Positions 7,806-17,427 of a stretch of DNA of 64,000 bases are shown one piece after another. The DNA lies in assembly GCF_000714815.1 (NCBI RefSeq), contig NZ_JMIH01000013.1, forward strand, positions 114,173 to 178,172, in the 5' to 3' direction. Every line of letters begins with the position of its first letter. Position 1 is the stretch's first letter. Source of the stretch: Anditalea andensis. Lineage in GTDB: Bacteria > Bacteroidota > Bacteroidia > Cytophagales > Cyclobacteriaceae. Below the pieces are notes generated by a model. That model worked only from the letters and a program-made list of their open reading frames with translations. It ran no database searches and was not told the origin of the DNA. The position numbers and the translations under genes are program-made.

Positions 7806-10800
7806 TTACAGGACGAGGTATAGGGATATATTTGTCCCAATGCCCAGCTTAGAATCAATGATCAACTGGTTTGCCTCAGATCCTTTGAGAAGCTGTACCC
7901 TTTCCCGTACTAGTTTGATGCCTTTGGATTCCCGAAATTTGTTTACCCTGGCTGGATTGATTCCCATACCATTGTCTTTAACCATACAATGTAGTTTTCC
8001 TTCACCATCTTGAGAGAAAATTAGATGTAGCTGAGGATCGGTGTGATGTGAGTCAAAAGCATGTACAAATACATTTTCTATAAAAGGCTGTATTAGCATC
8101 GGGGGCAAAAACGTAAATTTCTGATCTATGCTGCTGTCCACTTCTAAACAGAAAGCAACTCTATTCTCTATACGGCTATTCTCTATAGACACATAGGACT
8201 GGAGATAAGATATTTCTTCATAGAGTGAGATCCGCTGTTTGGAACTCAGGTCGAGGGTAGTTCGGATCAGTTTAGAAAATTTGCCCAGATAAGCCACGGC
8301 TTTTGCTGTATCATTTTTCAGGATATAATACTGAACAGAATTTATGGCATTAAAAGTAAAGTGTGGATTCATCTGGCTGCAAAGCGCCTCGAGTTTTATT
8401 TCAGCCAGCCTTCTCTCAATATCAGCTTTCTTTTTCTCCCTATTTTTAAGCAACCTTATTCTATAAATATATAAGGCCCATATATTAATCAAAAACAATA
8501 CTATTAAAGTGATGATAAACCATGACCTGAGAAACATCGGAGGGTGTATGGTGAAATCTATCAAAGGATAAATGCCGGCTACACCTGTATGTCTGTCATA
8601 CGCCTCTACCTCCAAGGCATACGTGCCATAGGGAAGGTATGGCAGTTCAATCCTAGTTTCCTGACGGTAAGAGCTCCACTCAGCATCCGGGTGAAGCCTA
8701 TACCTATATGCCAACTTTTCGGGAAAAGGATGTCCTACAGATTTAAATGCTATCAGCAAAGTGTTTTGGTCATAGGGAAGTTCCAAAGATGGACCTTCAT
8801 AGGCAAACCAAGAATAATCTAAGGCAGAGGAAGGCTGATGATTGATGTTTACTTCCGTTAGCGCTAACCGTACAGAGTATTCTTTGATATCCAGAAGTTC
8901 ATTCAGCTTAATAATATAATACCCTTTACTGGTACCTAAATATAAATCATCTCCCATTACCTTGGCAGAGGTAAACAGCCTGTTAAGCAAACCCTGTTCC
9001 TGATCCACAAACCTTATTTGACCATCATTATAGACCGTAAGCCCCCTTTCCGTTCCAATTATCAGATTTTCCTTATAAGATTCTAAAAATAAAATATTGT
9101 TACCTATTATTTCTGAACGGTCAATTTTTTGGACTATTTTAAAACTCGGTTCCAATGCCGCCATATATACTTCCCCAAATTCAGAGGCTATAATCAATTG
9201 GCCCTTCTCGGTATAATGCAGCCGCTTAAGCTTTTCTTCCATCCACATATTATCTCGGAGCATGGAGGTAAACTCCCCTTTATCATATTTATATAGGCCA
9301 TGGAAAACGGATGAAAAGTAAAGTGCATGGTCGGCACGCCCTATTTTAGAAAGCTGAACAGGTGTGTGAGGATCCTGATCACTATATGTCGTAAATTTCA
9401 TGGCTGATACGTCATCAAATATCCTGACGCCTCCATACGGGTTGGATTCTAGAAGTTTCCCTTCCGGTGTGAAGCCCATACAATAACTATGGACGGGAAG
9501 GTAATTTAAAATTGCACCTTTGTCGTTGAATTCATAGATACCAATATTGGTATTGACCCAAAAATGGTCACCCTGAGCATGCAGCTCATAAAATTCCATA
9601 TCACTGGACACTATATTAAAATCCAGTTCAAAAAAACCATCTTCATGTTTAGGAAGTACATTTTGATGTCTTTTTACATAATTATCTTTTGAATCAGTAA
9701 ACGTTTTTTGATTTATGTTGAATAAAGCTCCTGATTTTTTATTTACCAATGTTATGCCCATATGATGCAGAATAACCTGGAAATTGGCATTTTCTTCAAA
9801 TGCCAGCACGGCCCGATCTTCAAATGGATAATATAATATACTCGGATCCAATCTAATACTATAGAGCCCCAGGTCATTCGAACCTGCATATAAAACATTC
9901 CTTTCTTTATCGTATGCCACTGCCAATATCTTTTTAGAACTTACGCCAAAAGCTTGATCCATATTTACCATATTGTCATTTTCTATTTTATATATACCCC
10001 CATCTTTGGTATATATGCCCCACGCCCCTACATATAAGGTCTTATTTTTATCTTTGACATAACTCCAATTTATAGAATGCCCCATTTTATCACCGTGAAT
10101 GGCTTTAGAAGCAAAATCATGAAGAGAGAATCTATCCGTATTACCTTTATTGCTGGAAAATATCGTATCCCCAAACTGACCAATGGAATAAATCAAATGA
10201 TGCGAATGGATTTTTTCAATTATAGGGACAGGCTGCTGATCCATATAAATAATCCTATATGTACCATTACCGAAAGTGGTATAATGAAGTGTATCCCCTT
10301 GGACAAAAAATCCAGATATAAAATTCTGTAGATGGTCTGACTGACTCTCCGGAACGTTTACAATCTGTAATGTTCTTATGTCAATTACAGAAAGTCCGTT
10401 TGAGGTACCCACATATATTTTGTCCTGGTGACTAAATAGATGGTGAATCCTATCATTAATCAAACCGTCCTTTTGGGATAGGACCTCAAATTTCTCTCCG
10501 TCAAACATGGTGACACCACCTCCGTAACTTCCAAACCACATATGCCCTATCTCGTCTTCTGCTATGGCCCAGCAACTGTTAAAAGCCAATCCGTCAGATT
10601 CGTTGAAGTTGGTAAAATGCCCATTTTCCATCACCGAAAGTCCATTTTCAGTCCCTATCCATAACAGCCCCCTGGAATCAACTAATAAAGAGCGTATAGC
10701 ATTATTGGGCAGACCTTCCAGAGTAGTGAAATGTTTGGAGGGATACTGCTGACCTTTTAAAGATAAAAAATTACCGTAAATCAGGATAAAAAATAAAAAA

Positions 10801-10817
10801 CACCTAATAAAATTCAT
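7806..10817 (-). CDS. Propeller-sensor histidine kinase, LytS type
   Basis: This is a 1003-residue membrane sensor kinase. A signal peptide (1-22) leads into a periplasmic region of about 650 residues carrying two-component-regulator propeller repeats such as SRGLLWIGTENGL near residue 50 and IGTERGLTVY further on. A Y_Y_Y domain follows (about 690-755), then a transmembrane helix at about 765-785 and a cytoplasmic His_kinase domain with QMNPHF (phospho-His 819) and an ATPase domain with DNGMGI. Unlike the Bacteroides hybrid sensors it has no fused receiver; the partner is the LytTR regulator, whose stop overlaps this start by 14 bases. Periplasmic ligands of this class are often glycan fragments, and a GH43 gene lies just downstream. 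Confidence 0.92.
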   Translation of the reverse strand: MNFIRCFLFFILIYGNFLSLKGQQYPSKHFTTLEGLPNNAIRSLLVDSRGLLWIGTENGLSVMENGHFTNFNESDGLAFNSCWAIAEDEIGHMWFGSYGGGVTMFDGEKFEVLSQKDGLINDRIHHLFSHQDKIYVGTSNGLSVIDIRTLQIVNVPESQSDHLQNFISGFFVQGDTLHYTTFGNGTYRIIYMDQQPVPIIEKIHSHHLIYSIGQFGDTIFSSNKGNTDRFSLHDFASKAIHGDKMGHSINWSYVKDKNKTLYVGAWGIYTKDGGIYKIENDNMVNMDQAFGVSSKKILAVAYDKERNVLYAGSNDLGLYSIRLDPSILYYPFEDRAVLAFEENANFQVILHHMGITLVNKKSGALFNINQKTFTDSKDNYVKRHQNVLPKHEDGFFELDFNIVSSDMEFYELHAQGDHFWVNTNIGIYEFNDKGAILNYLPVHSYCMGFTPEGKLLESNPYGGVRIFDDVSAMKFTTYSDQDPHTPVQLSKIGRADHALYFSSVFHGLYKYDKGEFTSMLRDNMWMEEKLKRLHYTEKGQLIIASEFGEVYMAALEPSFKIVQKIDRSEIIGNNILFLESYKENLIIGTERGLTVYNDGQIRFVDQEQGLLNRLFTSAKVMGDDLYLGTSKGYYIIKLNELLDIKEYSVRLALTEVNINHQPSSALDYSWFAYEGPSLELPYDQNTLLIAFKSVGHPFPEKLAYRYRLHPDAEWSSYRQETRIELPYLPYGTYALEVEAYDRHTGVAGIYPLIDFTIHPPMFLRSWFIITLIVLFLINIWALYIYRIRLLKNREKKKADIERRLAEIKLEALCSQMNPHFTFNAINSVQYYILKNDTAKAVAYLGKFSKLIRTTLDLSSKQRISLYEEISYLQSYVSIENSRIENRVAFCLEVDSSIDQKFTFLPPMLIQPFIENVFVHAFDSHHTDPQLHLIFSQDGEGKLHCMVKDNGMGINPARVNKFRESKGIKLVRERVQLLKGSEANQLIIDSKLGIGTNISLYLVL

Positions 10818-11535
10818 TCAGCAGTTTAGCTTTTTTCCTTATAGAAACTGAGAGCTTTTCTCCATTCTTAAGAATCAGAAAACAATTCTTTTTATCGTAT
10901 CGGGCAATAAATTTGATGTTTACAACTATAGAATCATGTATCCTATGGAATTGTTTTGCAGGAAGCCTTTCATGTACTGTCTTCAATAATTTAGACACCA
11001 GTAACTGGGATTCATCTTTAAAATAAATTTTGGTATAGTTATTATCTGCCTTGCAATAGACAATATCATCATGATGGACAAATTCCATCCCTTCATCTGT
11101 AGAAAAAACCTGCATGCCATGGGATTCCAAATTATTGATGAGTAAGTCAAGTTTTTTATTGACGCTGCCGGAAGCTAACCGCTCCTCGTATCTACCTATA
11201 GTGGCAATGAGATCTTCAGGGTCTATAGGCTTTAAAAGATATCCCAGGGCATTGCGGTTTATGGCCTGTATGGCATAGCTATCATATGCAGTTGTAAATA
11301 TCACCTCAAAATCAACGTTTTTTATTTGATTAAATAAGGAAAACCCGTTTTTTTGAGGCATTTGAATATCCAAAAAAATAAGATCAGGCCCGTGCTGTAT
11401 GATCTGTGATATGCCTTCATCCACGCCGTTACACTTTGCCAATACATCAAATTTGTGGGGAAAATATTGCTGCAAGATCATCTCTAAAGCATCTTGAGCA
11501 TGGCTCTCGTCATCTATTATAATCACTTTTATCAT
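10804..11535 (-). CDS. LytTR-family response regulator
   Basis: The start is set at the ATG giving MIKVIIIDDE, the canonical first strand of a receiver; the longer frame adds 18 unlikely residues. The receiver has the phosphorylatable Asp56 (LDIQMP), the TTAYD switch region at 81-85 and Lys102. The C-terminal half (about 140-243) is a LytTR DNA-binding domain with YTKIYF and the FHRIHDSIVVN segment. This 243-residue cytoplasmic regulator should bind direct repeats in promoters when phosphorylated by the downstream kinase, with which it overlaps by 14 bases. Target promoters are not identifiable here, although the neighbouring GH43 gene is a natural candidate. Confidence 0.92.
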   Translation of the reverse strand: MIKVIIIDDESHAQDALEMILQQYFPHKFDVLAKCNGVDEGISQIIQHGPDLIFLDIQMPQKNGFSLFNQIKNVDFEVIFTTAYDSYAIQAINRNALGYLLKPIDPEDLIATIGRYEERLASGSVNKKLDLLINNLESHGMQVFSTDEGMEFVHHDDIVYCKADNNYTKIYFKDESQLLVSKLLKTVHERLPAKQFHRIHDSIVVNIKFIARYDKKNCFLILKNGEKLSVSIRKKAKLLNEFY

Positions 11536-12101
11536 ACAACCGGAAAAAATAGGGTCTATCATTTTGAAAACTACATCCAAAGTAGACATTTCCCGCTAAA
11601 GTCAAAATTTATTAAAAGCTTCCTTGGATATGCGATCGCTCAATCACTAAAAAATAATAAAATCATACCAATATTTGATTATATTATTTAAACCCCTTAA
11701 TAAACCGGCTTTGACAATCAAAGATAAAATAGCCGTATTACGAGAGATAAATTTTCATTAATAATTTTTAAGGCATGATAAAAATCAGGGATTGACCACA
11801 ACACCCAGATCTAAAAAGGGATTTCATTTTAAAATAAATTATAGCACTAGTAAATAAGATCCTTTGGCAAAAAAGGCAAAACACAATTGATTTGGATGTT
11901 GATTTAAAAATTTAATTGATATTGATAAACCTATAAATCACATCTAATACTCCCTCATTTTTTATTTTTTTACCTCTATTAGTTTATTTTTAAATAATTT
12001 TATAGAATTTTGAACAAAAAAAATTGAAATTATGATATAAATCATTAATATTATGTTTGAAATCAATATTAAGTTTAATTTTATTTACGTAACTTAGTTA
12101 A
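11536..12101. other. Divergent intergenic region
   Basis: About 565 bp lie between the start of the LytTR regulator and the start of the GreA-like gene. The sequence is very AT-rich and contains no convincing frame. A -7-like promoter motif (12052-12059) is listed separately. No inverted repeat of note was seen. Confidence 0.55.
12052..12059 (+). promoter_or_regulatory. Candidate -7 element for the GreA-like gene
   Basis: TATGTTTG matches the TAnnTTTG -7 consensus used by the primary sigma factor of Bacteroidota. It would start transcription about 35 nt before the ATG at 12102. The -33 partner is weak: a TTG at 12024-12026 is slightly far. Assigned from the motif alone. Confidence 0.35.
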
Positions 12102-12578
12102 ATGATCACTGCTGTAAGAAAAATCGACTCAAAGAAAAGATTGCTCGAAACCTGCATTAAAAATCTCCATTCATACACTCAATGTGTAAAAGACAAAATG
12201 ATGGATGCCATGCAAAAGGATCGTATAGCAAAAAAAGATTCAGGAAGTGGCGCATCGCTCCTATCGGCAGCGGTGGCGCATTTGGAGATCCAAGCATTGG
12301 AGCAGGATCTGGATTATGCGGTTAAGGAAATGAGGGTATTGAAATACCTTCTTAAGACCCACCAAGAAAAACATGAAAAAGCAGGCTTGGGAGCCATAGT
12401 GGTAACGCATAGAAATACATTTTTTGTTTGTAGCGATCTTCAGAGACTGGACATGGAGGGAGAAAAATATATTGCCATTTCCAACCAATGCCCTTTATTT
12501 AAAAGCATGCGAAGTAAGAAAAAAGGTGAAAAATTCACGCATAAGGACCTTACATACCACATTTTAGATATTTACTAG
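12102..12578 (+). CDS. GreA/GreB-like C-terminal-domain protein
   Basis: This 158-residue cytoplasmic protein has two parts. Residues 1-90 are helical and charged (KKRLLETCIKN, LEIQALEQDLD), consistent with a coiled coil. Residues 96-158 align by eye with the C-terminal FKBP-like domain of GreA/GreB: GAIVVTHRN, then YIAISNQCPLFKSM, then KKKGEKF and YHILDIY, matching the Gre pattern of SPxxxALxGKKxGD followed by YxIxxI. Related Bacteroidota proteins are often mislabelled in databases. It may act at RNA polymerase, but the acidic tip residues of true Gre factors are not evident, so transcript-cleavage activity is doubtful. It is monocistronic, with a promoter motif upstream and a terminator downstream. 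Confidence 0.6.
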   Translation: MITAVRKIDSKKRLLETCIKNLHSYTQCVKDKMMDAMQKDRIAKKDSGSGASLLSAAVAHLEIQALEQDLDYAVKEMRVLKYLLKTHQEKHEKAGLGAIVVTHRNTFFVCSDLQRLDMEGEKYIAISNQCPLFKSMRSKKKGEKFTHKDLTYHILDIY

Positions 12579-13406
12579 ATAGGCCCTAGTCAAAATAAAC
12601 CCATTCCTATCCGAAAGAATAAAGGCGCATGTAAATGGTGCCTTTTTCTTTTTTATATGGCTTCATCAACCAATATAATTCAGGCAGCACAAAAGACGCA
12701 CTTAATATACCAGGTATTGAATGTTTATTACTACCATAAGCCCAGCCATGATTGTTATTCATATTGATTCATCCTATATATATGAACATAAGAAGTACCA
12801 AAAAACATAGGACCACGCCTGCCTCCTCCCATTCACTCTTTTTTGAAGGTTAAACCCAAACGGTTATCCATATATGATATTCTTGAACCGCTTTATGACT
12901 GATAGATTTTGATCAAATTTTTATAAAGGCTCAGAGACAGCAGCGGACATCATATACCGGTTTAAATACTGATTCTGTGGGCATGTACATATATTTACCT
13001 GACTCATCCCATTAAGGAATTTGCAATATACCGAGTATTCAAAAACATATATTTGGATTTAATCTCAAATTCTTCCAACAATACGAAAATCAACCTACTC
13101 CCTACTAATTTATATTTACAAACATCCCTCCTCCGCCTACATTAATCCTTCTATATTATATATAAACAAAACCATAATAGTACTCCCAAAACAATTATTA
13201 CAACAGATCTTTAACTCATGTAATAAACATAAAAACAAAACCAATTAGTGTATAAAATGCAATTTTTTACAATAAAAGAGATCAATTTTACACCATATTC
13301 AAATGATTTTTCAAAAAAAATCAAATACATAGTTTTTTTTATAACCTTCTTTTGTACATTTAACAATGAATAAACAGAAACATATAGACTTATTATTTTG
13401 TGTAGT
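12579..13406. other. Long intergenic region upstream of the PII gene
   Basis: About 830 bp contain only a terminator hairpin near the left end and AT-rich sequence. No frame longer than a few dozen codons looks coding. No sigma-54 -24/-12 promoter was recognised ahead of the PII gene, and no clear TAnnTTTG element. Confidence 0.55.
12621..12650 (+). terminator. Terminator after the GreA-like gene
   Basis: AAAGGCGC at 12621-12628 pairs with GGTGCCTTT ending at 12645 (one G-T pair), followed by TTTCTTTTTT. It lies 42 bp after the stop codon of the GreA-like gene in the correct orientation. Confidence 0.7.
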
Positions 13407-13745
13407 ATGAAAAAAATTGAAGCATTGATTCGAACATCTAAATTTGAGAAAGTGCATGAATGTATAGCAGCACTGGATGTACGGTTTCTGACCTTTTATG
13501 AGGTAAAGGGTATCGGACTGGAGCATGCTAAGGAACAATCATACAGAGGGGCCTCTTTCAGCCCCGTATTTATACCCCGTACCAAATTGGAAATGGTAGT
13601 AATGGACCATCAGGTGGATCCCGTTGTCAAATGCATCATGGATCAATCTGCCACAGGAGAAATAGGAGATGGTAAAATTTTTATATCCAATATTGAAGAA
13701 GCCTACAGAATCAGAAATCAAGACAGAGGAGAGGCAGCGCTATAA
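13407..13745 (+). CDS. PII nitrogen-signalling protein lacking Tyr51
   Basis: Starting at ATG 13407 (a TTG three codons earlier is less likely), the product is 112 residues and aligns without gaps to GlnB/GlnK: MKKIEALI, YEVKGIG, the T-loop YRGASF, and the signature TGEIGDGKIF near the C-terminus with the ATP-binding RIRN. PII trimers sense ATP, ADP and 2-oxoglutarate and, as GlnK, block AmtB. The T-loop Tyr46 is kept, but position 51, the uridylylated tyrosine of enteric PII, is Phe. Regulation is therefore probably by effectors alone, or by modification elsewhere. It lies 41 bp before amtB and is surely co-transcribed with it, the classical glnK-amtB arrangement. Confidence 0.93.
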   Translation: MKKIEALIRTSKFEKVHECIAALDVRFLTFYEVKGIGLEHAKEQSYRGASFSPVFIPRTKLEMVVMDHQVDPVVKCIMDQSATGEIGDGKIFISNIEEAYRIRNQDRGEAAL

Positions 13746-13786
13746 CAGATCGCCGAGAAACTCAAAAATTAATTAAACCTATTAAT

Positions 13787-15019
13787 ATGGAACAGGAATT
13801 ATTTACAATCAATAATTTATGGATGATGGTGGCTACAATTTTAGTCTTTATCATGCATTTAGGATTTGCTTCTTTAGAAGCGGGGCTTACTAGATCAAAA
13901 AACACTATAAACATTCTTTTTAAAAACACAATCATACCAGGACTTGGCATATTAACTTATGCTTTGATCGGGTTTAATCTTATGTATCCCGGAGAGAACT
14001 ATAGCGGAGCTTTCATAGGACTTTCAGGCATAGGCATCAGTTTACCCGAAAACTGGAACACTTCACTATATAACGTCGGATACACTTTCTATACCGACTT
14101 TGTGTTCCAGGCCATGTTTGCCGCCACAGCAGCGACTATAGTGTCAGGAGCAGTAGCTGAACGCATCAAACTGGGTAGTTTTATCGTGTTTTCATTACTC
14201 TATGTAGGGATATGCTATCCCATAGTAGGCATGTGGAAATGGGGAGGTGGTTTTTTGGATGCGATGGATACACCATTTTATGATTTTGCCGGGTCCACTA
14301 TAGTCCATTCCGTAGGTGGATGGGGAGCATTGGTAGGAGCGTTTTTATTAGGGCCTCGTATCGGGAAATATACCAAAGAAGGTATCCGGCCAATACCCGG
14401 GCACAATATACCTATGGCTGTCATAGGTGTATTTTTATTATGGTTTGGATGGTTTGGTTTTAACGGAGGGTCTGTACTTTCTGCTGATCCAGGTCAGGTA
14501 TCACGCGTATTTGTGACTACCGCACTGGCAGGAGCAGCCGGATCTATGGGAGCATTGGTAGCAGCCTATCTGGTGACAAAGACCTTCGATATTACTATGG
14601 TACTCAATGGAATACTGGCAGGACTGGTAGGCATCACAGCCGGGGCAGATGTTATGGGCCCCATCGATGCTATTATCATAGGCATAGTTGGTGGTGCATT
14701 GGTCGTAATAGCCGTAGTCTTTTTTGATAGAATTAAAATAGATGATCCGGTAGGAGCTATATCCGTGCATTTGGTATGTGGCATATGGGGAACACTAGCA
14801 GTAGGGATTTTTGGGGATTTGGCAGGCCTGCAACAGGTATACAGCCAGTTGATCGGCATCGGAGCGGTAGGTGTGTTCTGTCTTGCCTTTAGTTTCGGCA
14901 CGCTATATACCATGAAAATAACAGGTGGTATAAGGGTACATGCCAAAGAAGAAGTGGAAGGATTAGATGTACATGAACATAGCATGCAGGCATACCCGGA
15001 TTTTGCCTCTAAAAATTAG
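13787..15019 (+). CDS. amt: Ammonium transporter Amt
   Basis: This 410-residue polytopic protein has about 11 membrane segments. The twin pore histidines are H174 (VHSVGGWGAL) and H328 (HLVCGIWGT), and the conserved GFNGGS stretch near 225-231 is present. It conducts ammonium across the inner membrane as a trimer. The first helix starts almost at the N-terminus (LWMMVATILVF), without a cleavable signal peptide, unlike E. coli AmtB. It follows the PII gene by 41 bp, so its gating by the PII T-loop is expected. The C-terminal tail contains an acidic/His stretch (EEVEGLDVHEHS). Its 3' end overlaps the convergent FemAB-like gene by 11 bases. Confidence 0.96.
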   Translation: MEQELFTINNLWMMVATILVFIMHLGFASLEAGLTRSKNTINILFKNTIIPGLGILTYALIGFNLMYPGENYSGAFIGLSGIGISLPENWNTSLYNVGYTFYTDFVFQAMFAATAATIVSGAVAERIKLGSFIVFSLLYVGICYPIVGMWKWGGGFLDAMDTPFYDFAGSTIVHSVGGWGALVGAFLLGPRIGKYTKEGIRPIPGHNIPMAVIGVFLLWFGWFGFNGGSVLSADPGQVSRVFVTTALAGAAGSMGALVAAYLVTKTFDITMVLNGILAGLVGITAGADVMGPIDAIIIGIVGGALVVIAVVFFDRIKIDDPVGAISVHLVCGIWGTLAVGIFGDLAGLQQVYSQLIGIGAVGVFCLAFSFGTLYTMKITGGIRVHAKEEVEGLDVHEHSMQAYPDFASKN

Positions 15020-15989
15020 ATTCTTTGACCATTTTAAGATTTAGAGAAAGCTTTATCCTATAGGTGCGCTGTATCATAGACAGGGCACCTAAGCTTTCTT
15101 TCCAATATAAAAGCCCCTTATTCAATTTTTGACTTTGAAAACCAGTATAGGAAGTACCCATATCCATAAATTTCTTTTGATGGAATACCACTGTTCCCAG
15201 ATGGTATAACAAAAGATCTAGAGCATGTAGTTTTTTGCCTTTAGGGGTAGCCGCTATGTATTGTGTTTTAACTACCTGGGGAGTTTCGAATATGGTAATG
15301 CCTGCCAGTAGTTCATTTGAATGATATATATTAAATTGTCTGATATGACCTGGATTTTGTTTACTCAAATGTGATATTTCCTCTAAACTATGAACTGGAC
15401 AAGAATTATGTTCAATCATCAGATTTGGTATCAGCACTTCTTTCCAATAAAGCTCAAAAGATTGGGTTTCTTCTATTTTCAATTCCGCCTTCTGTGCCTT
15501 TTTTAGGCCCCATCTCCTACCGTGGCTCCATGTAGCTACATTCATTGGCAGTGTAATCACAGAAGTATACGCTCGCCTCACATCTATTTTACACTCTTTA
15601 GTCAAATGCCATAACACGTCCTCCCCCATGTTCATATAGAAATCAGGTACCGGCCGTATCTGTAACCAAACAAAACCATATGTATGAGCATAATGACATA
15701 CAGCCTTGATTACTTGTTTGATTTTATCCCTTGATAATTTGGAACAAAAAATAATGCCTCCATATGTCAACCCATCATGAGATAAAAGAGTGTCCCATTT
15801 TTCATGGGCTGGTAGGACCGCTACCAACTCATGATCGACATGTATCATTAAGGAATGATCAGTAAAAAGATGCTTGTGGTAATCCATATAATCCCTGAGG
15901 TGCATAAAGGTCCCATTGGCAGACTGCATTATAAATCTGTTCCATTTGGCGCTGTATGTATCATTATATCTATTTACCTTGATATTCAT
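15009..15989 (-). CDS. FemAB/GNAT-like acyltransferase
   Basis: This 326-residue protein is of the GNAT fold in FemAB arrangement: an N-terminal AKWNRFIMQSANGTFMH segment, a central region (GGIIFC...YGFVWLQIRPVPDFY) and a C-terminal subdomain with HSNELLAGITIFE and LLYHLGTVVFHQ. Proteins of this type transfer an acyl or aminoacyl group, for example to sugars or lipid-linked precursors; the actual substrate is unknown. There is no signal peptide, so it should act in the cytoplasm. It is convergent with amt, with 11 bases of overlap at the 3' ends, and stands alone on its strand. Confidence 0.6.
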   Translation of the reverse strand: MNIKVNRYNDTYSAKWNRFIMQSANGTFMHLRDYMDYHKHLFTDHSLMIHVDHELVAVLPAHEKWDTLLSHDGLTYGGIIFCSKLSRDKIKQVIKAVCHYAHTYGFVWLQIRPVPDFYMNMGEDVLWHLTKECKIDVRRAYTSVITLPMNVATWSHGRRWGLKKAQKAELKIEETQSFELYWKEVLIPNLMIEHNSCPVHSLEEISHLSKQNPGHIRQFNIYHSNELLAGITIFETPQVVKTQYIAATPKGKKLHALDLLLYHLGTVVFHQKKFMDMGTSYTGFQSQKLNKGLLYWKESLGALSMIQRTYRIKLSLNLKMVKESNF

Positions 15990-16259
15990 AAATCAGAAGT
16001 AATGCAATGTAATAAACCCATATACATCAGGAGAAGATATACGATTATGTTACCCTCAAATACCTGTTTCGGCACAAACATTCATCAGGTTTATATGAAT
16101 GAATATATATGATATTCTTCCATTACTTTACAAATGTAAGACTGTCTTAAGATACTTATATAGATTCTTATTTAAACACTTTGGCCAAGAATCCGCTTTG
16201 TTTTATATACAATATAAAGCGTATAATCTTAAATTTTTATCCAATCCCAAAAATCTAAA

Positions 16260-17156
16260 ATGCTCCTAGCCAAAAAAGTACCTGTCTTTTATCTCATACG
16301 GAAAGTTCGGTATGATTTAATGTACGTGATCATCGTGGCCATAATAGTTCATGGATTGACAAGACAATTATACCCTTATTTACCAGAAATGCCACTTGGG
16401 ATACCCACATTTCTTGGTACAGCGATATCTGTCCTATTGTCGTTCAAGATGGCACAGTCTTATGATAGATGGTGGGAAGCACGAAAAATATGGGGCGCTA
16501 TAGTCAATGATTCCAGGAGCTTGGTAATACAGCTGCAAACTTTTCTTTTAAAAGAAAATACTGAAAAAACAATTCGTACCATGGCTTATCGCCAGATTGC
16601 CTGGTGCTATTGTTTAGGACAGAGCTTAAGAGAGCTTGATCCACTGGCCAATATGAAGACATATCTCAGTCCGGAAGATTATGAAAAAATAGCAAAACAT
16701 AATAATAAACCACTCGCCATCATGCAGTTAAATGCAGAAGAAATGAAAAAGTTCCGGAAAGCCAACGAAATAGATGGATTTACTCATATGCAGATCAATA
16801 GTACGCTAAGTAGACTGATCGATTCTATGGGAATGGCTGAAAGAATCAATAATACCATATTCCCTGTAACCTATAAGATGTTTTTGCATTTTTCAATATA
16901 CATATTTGTGATTATACTTTCCATAGCATTAAGAAACGTAGATATTTACTATGAAATCCCTCTTCTGGTAGCGCTGTCATTAGTTTTCTTTTTACTGGAA
17001 AAGACTGCTACACATCTACAGGACCCTTTCATGAACAGACCCAGTGATATCTCCGTTACCTCTATAGCGAGAACGATAGAAATCAATATCAAGCAGCTGA
17101 TCGGAGAAAAAGATATACCACCACCGATAGCGCCCGAGAAGTTTTATATTATGTAA
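16260..17156 (+). CDS. Bestrophin-family anion channel
   Basis: A 298-residue membrane protein of the bestrophin/UPF0187 family. The hallmarks are an early helix (YVIIVAIIVHGL), the stretch GIPTFLGTAISVLLSFKMAQSYDRWWEARKI split across residues 60-90 that lines the pore, and a late helix pair (FSIYIFVIILSIAL and LVALSLVFFLLEKTATHLQDPF) followed by the conserved DPF motif. Bacterial homologues form pentameric ion channels in the inner membrane. It has its own 270-bp upstream region and no close partner gene. Confidence 0.9.
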   Translation: MLLAKKVPVFYLIRKVRYDLMYVIIVAIIVHGLTRQLYPYLPEMPLGIPTFLGTAISVLLSFKMAQSYDRWWEARKIWGAIVNDSRSLVIQLQTFLLKENTEKTIRTMAYRQIAWCYCLGQSLRELDPLANMKTYLSPEDYEKIAKHNNKPLAIMQLNAEEMKKFRKANEIDGFTHMQINSTLSRLIDSMGMAERINNTIFPVTYKMFLHFSIYIFVIILSIALRNVDIYYEIPLLVALSLVFFLLEKTATHLQDPFMNRPSDISVTSIARTIEINIKQLIGEKDIPPPIAPEKFYIM

Positions 17157-17427
17157 TTTTGAATATAAAACTACTATACGGAGGCAAGCTATCTAATTAA
17201 AGGAAGGAAATGAGCGGTTTGTAAAAAGCATGTGAGCTGACAGGTAATTTTCCATGCAGGTCGGCCATACTCGGCGGACCGTTTTTGCTATAGTACTAAT
17301 CTGTTTGGTCACTAGGATCTGTGCCGAACTGATCTTTTTTTTTCAATCAATTATAATATTAAAAAATAATATCCCCGAATCTTTTCACCCTTTTACCAGT
17401 TTTTAGCTAGGCCCATTTACATTACTA

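Noticed and set aside
14501..14985. Long minus-strand frames inside amt
   Set aside because: They are shadows of the amt coding sequence, with odd composition rich in Cys, Ser and Pro.
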